Below are positions 61,954 to 64,000 of a stretch of 64,000 bases of DNA, piece by piece. Position numbers and translations under genes: made by a program. The number at the start of each line of letters is the position of its first letter. Within the stretch, counting starts at the first letter, position 1. Under the pieces are notes generated by a model. The model was not told where the DNA came from, searched no databases, and saw only the letters and a program-made list of their open reading frames with translations. Origin of the DNA: Microbacterium sp. APC 3901 (GTDB lineage: Bacteria; Actinomycetota; Actinomycetes; Actinomycetales; Microbacteriaceae); assembly GCF_030407765.1 (NCBI RefSeq), contig NZ_JASDCU010000012.1:1-64000 (forward strand). Direction: 5' to 3'.

Positions 61954-62493
61954 ATGACACAACGAGTCTTCACCTCAGCCGCAGTGGTGCTCCTGGCGAC
62001 GGCGCTCGCCTCGTGCGCGCAGGCGCCGAGCGCCACGCCGCTGGGTACCTCGACGCCCATTGCCACCCCGCACGCTGCGGTGACGGCCACTGCGACAGCT
62101 GCGCCCGTGCAGCAGGCATCCGATCAGGTCGTCGGGACGATCGTTCGGTTCACATCCGACCGCACCAGCGTCGATGTGACGATCGGCGAAGACAGTCCCG
62201 TCGTCCGCGACTTCCTCTCGATGCTCCCGCTCGAGCTGGACGTCGAAGAGTTCGCCGGTGCGGAGAAGATCGCCTATCTTCCGCGCGAGCTGAATCACGA
62301 GGGCTCGCCGGGCTCGGACCCTGAGAACGGCGACCTCATCTATTACACGTCGTGGGGCAACCTCGGGTTCTACTACGACGCGACCGGAATCGGATACTCC
62401 GATGCCACCCTCCACCTCGGCACCTACACCGCCACCGAGGAGCAGCTCTCGCTGCTTGAAGGCAGCCCGGTGACGATCGACATCGTCGACTGA
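61954..62493 (+). CDS. Cyclophilin-like fold lipoprotein
   Basis: A 179-residue lipoprotein: signal peptide with lipobox LASCAQA, Thr/Ala/Pro linker (about 25-55), then a domain of about 120 residues with IVRFTSDRTSVDVTIGEDSPVVRDFLSMLPLELDVEEFAGAEKIAYLPRELN and GDLIYYTSWGNLGFYYDATG. This matches the cyclophilin-like domain family (bacterial Cyclophil_like). It follows the MFS gene after 39 bp and may be in the same transcript as the dehydrogenase downstream. Confidence 0.8.
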   Translation: MTQRVFTSAAVVLLATALASCAQAPSATPLGTSTPIATPHAAVTATATAAPVQQASDQVVGTIVRFTSDRTSVDVTIGEDSPVVRDFLSMLPLELDVEEFAGAEKIAYLPRELNHEGSPGSDPENGDLIYYTSWGNLGFYYDATGIGYSDATLHLGTYTATEEQLSLLEGSPVTIDIVD

Positions 62494-62519
62494 CACCCCA
62501 AAGAAAGAGAAGCAGCATC

Positions 62520-63554
62520 ATGCGCGCAACACTCATGTACTCCGCCGGTGACGTCCGCGTCGTCGACGTTCCCGAGCCCACGATCGAAGCACCCACTGAC
62601 GCGATCATCCGCGTCACCTACGCCTGCGTCTGCGGGTCAGACCTGCACCCGTACCACGACCTCGGCGACACCCCCGAGGGGCGCCATATGGGTCACGAGG
62701 CCATCGGTGTGGTCGAGCAGATCGGCGACGACGTCACCACCCTCACCATCGGCGACACCGTCATCGTGCCGTTCGCATGGTCGGATGGCACCTGCGCCTA
62801 CTGCCGAGACGGCATCACCACCTCGTGCGTGCACGGCGGATTCTTCGACGGCGCGGCGTCGGCCACGCAGGCTGAGAAGCTCCGCATCCCGTATGCCGAC
62901 GGCACCGCCGTCGCGATCCCCGCGGGCACCGACGAGACACTCATGCCCTCGCTGCTCACCCTGTCTGATGTCTACCTCACCGGGTATCACGCAGCCATCC
63001 GTGGGGGCGTCGAGGCCGGAAAGACCGTCGTCGTCATCGGCGACGGAGCCGTCGGCCTCTCCGCGGTCCTGGCGGCCAAGCAGCTCGGTGCCGAGAAGGT
63101 CATCCTGATGGGACGCCACACCGCGCGCACCGATCTCGGTCGCGAGTTCGGCGCGACCGATGTCGTCGCCGAACGCGGCGAAGAAGGCGTCGCGAAGGTT
63201 CTGGCGCTGACGAACGGAGAGGGCGCGCACGTCGTCCTCGAAGCCGTCGGACACATGCCCGCCTACGAGCAGGCCTACGGAGTCGTGCGCCCGGGCGGCG
63301 TCGTCTCGCGCGTCGGCGTCCCCCAGTACGAGAACGCAGCGGTCGGGTTCATGTCGCTGTTCGGCAAGAACGCCACACTCACGGGTGGGCCGGCGACGGT
63401 GCGCGCCTACCTCGAAGCGGCCATTCCGCAGGTCCTCGACGGCACGATCGATCCGGGCAGGGTCTTCGACCGGGAACTGCCGCTCGACGACATCGCAGAG
63501 GCCTATCGGCTCATGGACTCCCGCGAAGCGCTGAAGGTGCTCATCCGCCCGTAG
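62520..63554 (+). CDS. Zinc-dependent alcohol dehydrogenase
   Basis: A 344-residue medium-chain dehydrogenase. Catalytic-zinc motifs CVCGSDLHPYHD and GHEAIGVVEQIGDDV are present, as is the Rossmann GDGAVGLSAVLAAKQLGA motif. The structural-zinc loop has only three Cys (TCAYCRDGITTSC), so a structural zinc may be lacking, as in several members of the family. An AAGAAAG ribosome-binding site precedes the ATG. Substrate is unknown; it lies beside a MarR regulator and a drug-efflux gene, a common stress-response grouping. Confidence 0.88.
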   Translation: MRATLMYSAGDVRVVDVPEPTIEAPTDAIIRVTYACVCGSDLHPYHDLGDTPEGRHMGHEAIGVVEQIGDDVTTLTIGDTVIVPFAWSDGTCAYCRDGITTSCVHGGFFDGAASATQAEKLRIPYADGTAVAIPAGTDETLMPSLLTLSDVYLTGYHAAIRGGVEAGKTVVVIGDGAVGLSAVLAAKQLGAEKVILMGRHTARTDLGREFGATDVVAERGEEGVAKVLALTNGEGAHVVLEAVGHMPAYEQAYGVVRPGGVVSRVGVPQYENAAVGFMSLFGKNATLTGGPATVRAYLEAAIPQVLDGTIDPGRVFDRELPLDDIAEAYRLMDSREALKVLIRP

Positions 63555-63576
63555 GCACGAAGCAGATGGTTCTGGC

Positions 63577-64000
63577 TCACGGCATCACCGGGAGCACTCT
63601 CGCGGCGTGCTTGCTGAGCGTCTTGACGGACTCCGCGAACGAGTCGAGATCACTCGCCGGGAGCGCGGCGAGCACGAGCTGCTCGATGTTGCGCGCGTGG
63701 ATCGCAGACGCCTCCACGGCCGCGCGCTCGCCTTTCGGGGTGAGTTCGACGATCTGAACGCGCCGGTCATCGGTCGACGCACGGCGACTCACCAGCCCCA
63801 GTTGCACACCGCGATGCACGAGCCTGGTCGCGCCGCCTGAGGTGAGCACTTTGGCCTGCGCGATGCCGTTCGTGGAGATCCCACCTTCGCCCGCACGACC
63901 GACGATCAGGAGCAGTTCGAAGAGCGAGTGAGTGAGACCGGTCGCCTCCTCGAGAGCCTTGCCCAGCAGATACTCCAGCCCGTTGGCTGCTCCCAGCAAG
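63577..64000 (-). CDS. MarR-family transcriptional regulator (5' end beyond window)
   Basis: At least 140 residues of a MarR winged-helix regulator, truncated by the window end. It shows LEYLLGKALEEATGLTHSLFELLLIVGRAGEGGISTNGIAQAKVLTSGGATRLVHRGVQLGLVSRRASTDDRRVQIVELTPKG. The recognition region SGGATRLVHR and the wing DDRRVQIVELT are typical. The true start probably lies just outside the window. It converges on the dehydrogenase gene with only 22 bp between stops. Confidence 0.88.
   Translation of the reverse strand, partial: LLGAANGLEYLLGKALEEATGLTHSLFELLLIVGRAGEGGISTNGIAQAKVLTSGGATRLVHRGVQLGLVSRRASTDDRRVQIVELTPKGERAAVEASAIHARNIEQLVLAALPASDLDSFAESVKTLSKHAARVLPVMP

Overview
The window is high-GC actinobacterial DNA. 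Codon bias, the abundance of GGATGC/GCATCC, many leaderless starts and the gene set (clpC next to a short argA, radA, cydABDC, two ABC importers without their own ATPase) fit Microbacteriaceae, most likely Microbacterium. The taxon is inferred from content; no marker gene was compared. There is no CRISPR array, prophage or intact transposase. One tRNA gene (Ser-CGA, 27740-27829) and one candidate small RNA (about 17533-17672) are present.

1-27.5 kb is mostly housekeeping: phosphoglucomutase, prephenate dehydratase, a moeA-mobA-DUF6457 operon, an AbiEi/DUF559-type protein bracketed by an intergenic repeat family, a luciferase-like oxidoreductase, a CPA1 Na+/H+ antiporter, a DAACS symporter, a DUF2975-type membrane operon with its XRE regulator, clpC, argA, radA, an HTH regulator with a Cys/His tail, the cytochrome bd genes cydA-cydB-cydD-cydC, and an Fe/2-oxoglutarate oxygenase-like protein with a DtxR-type box at its promoter.

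27.7-47.1 kb, directly downstream of tRNA-Ser, is a fructan-utilisation island. Module 1 (28.1-33.9 kb) is a GH32-like enzyme, a CUT1 sugar importer and a LacI regulator. Module 2 (33.9-47.1 kb) is a second LacI regulator, a dipeptide-type importer with a fused double ATPase, a second GH32-like enzyme, a GH172 (DUF2961) enzyme, a canonical GH32, a PfkB fructokinase and a Tat-exported GH32 with the NDPQRP motif. My model is that levan is cut or cyclised outside to oligofructosides or difructose anhydrides, imported, hydrolysed inside by the GH172 and GH32 enzymes, and phosphorylated. Operator candidates are visible for both LacI proteins. One copy lies inside the coding region of the transporter gene and forces a rare TTA codon.

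47.1-49.6 kb is a scar zone: a 3' fragment of a short-chain dehydrogenase, a nucleotidyltransferase toxin-like gene killed by a stop codon and a frameshift beside an intact XRE partner, and the C-terminal sorting-signal tail of a lost surface protein.

49.7-56.3 kb is an alpha-galactoside module: a ROK repressor diverging from a GH36 alpha-galactosidase and a CUT1 importer. 56.5-64 kb holds a lipoprotein, a MerR regulator, a GPP34 protein and a small membrane exporter sharing a divergent promoter with mirrored 33-bp motifs, an XRE/MmyB regulator facing a Bcr/CflA-type MFS pump, a cyclophilin-like lipoprotein, a zinc alcohol dehydrogenase and a MarR regulator cut by the window end.
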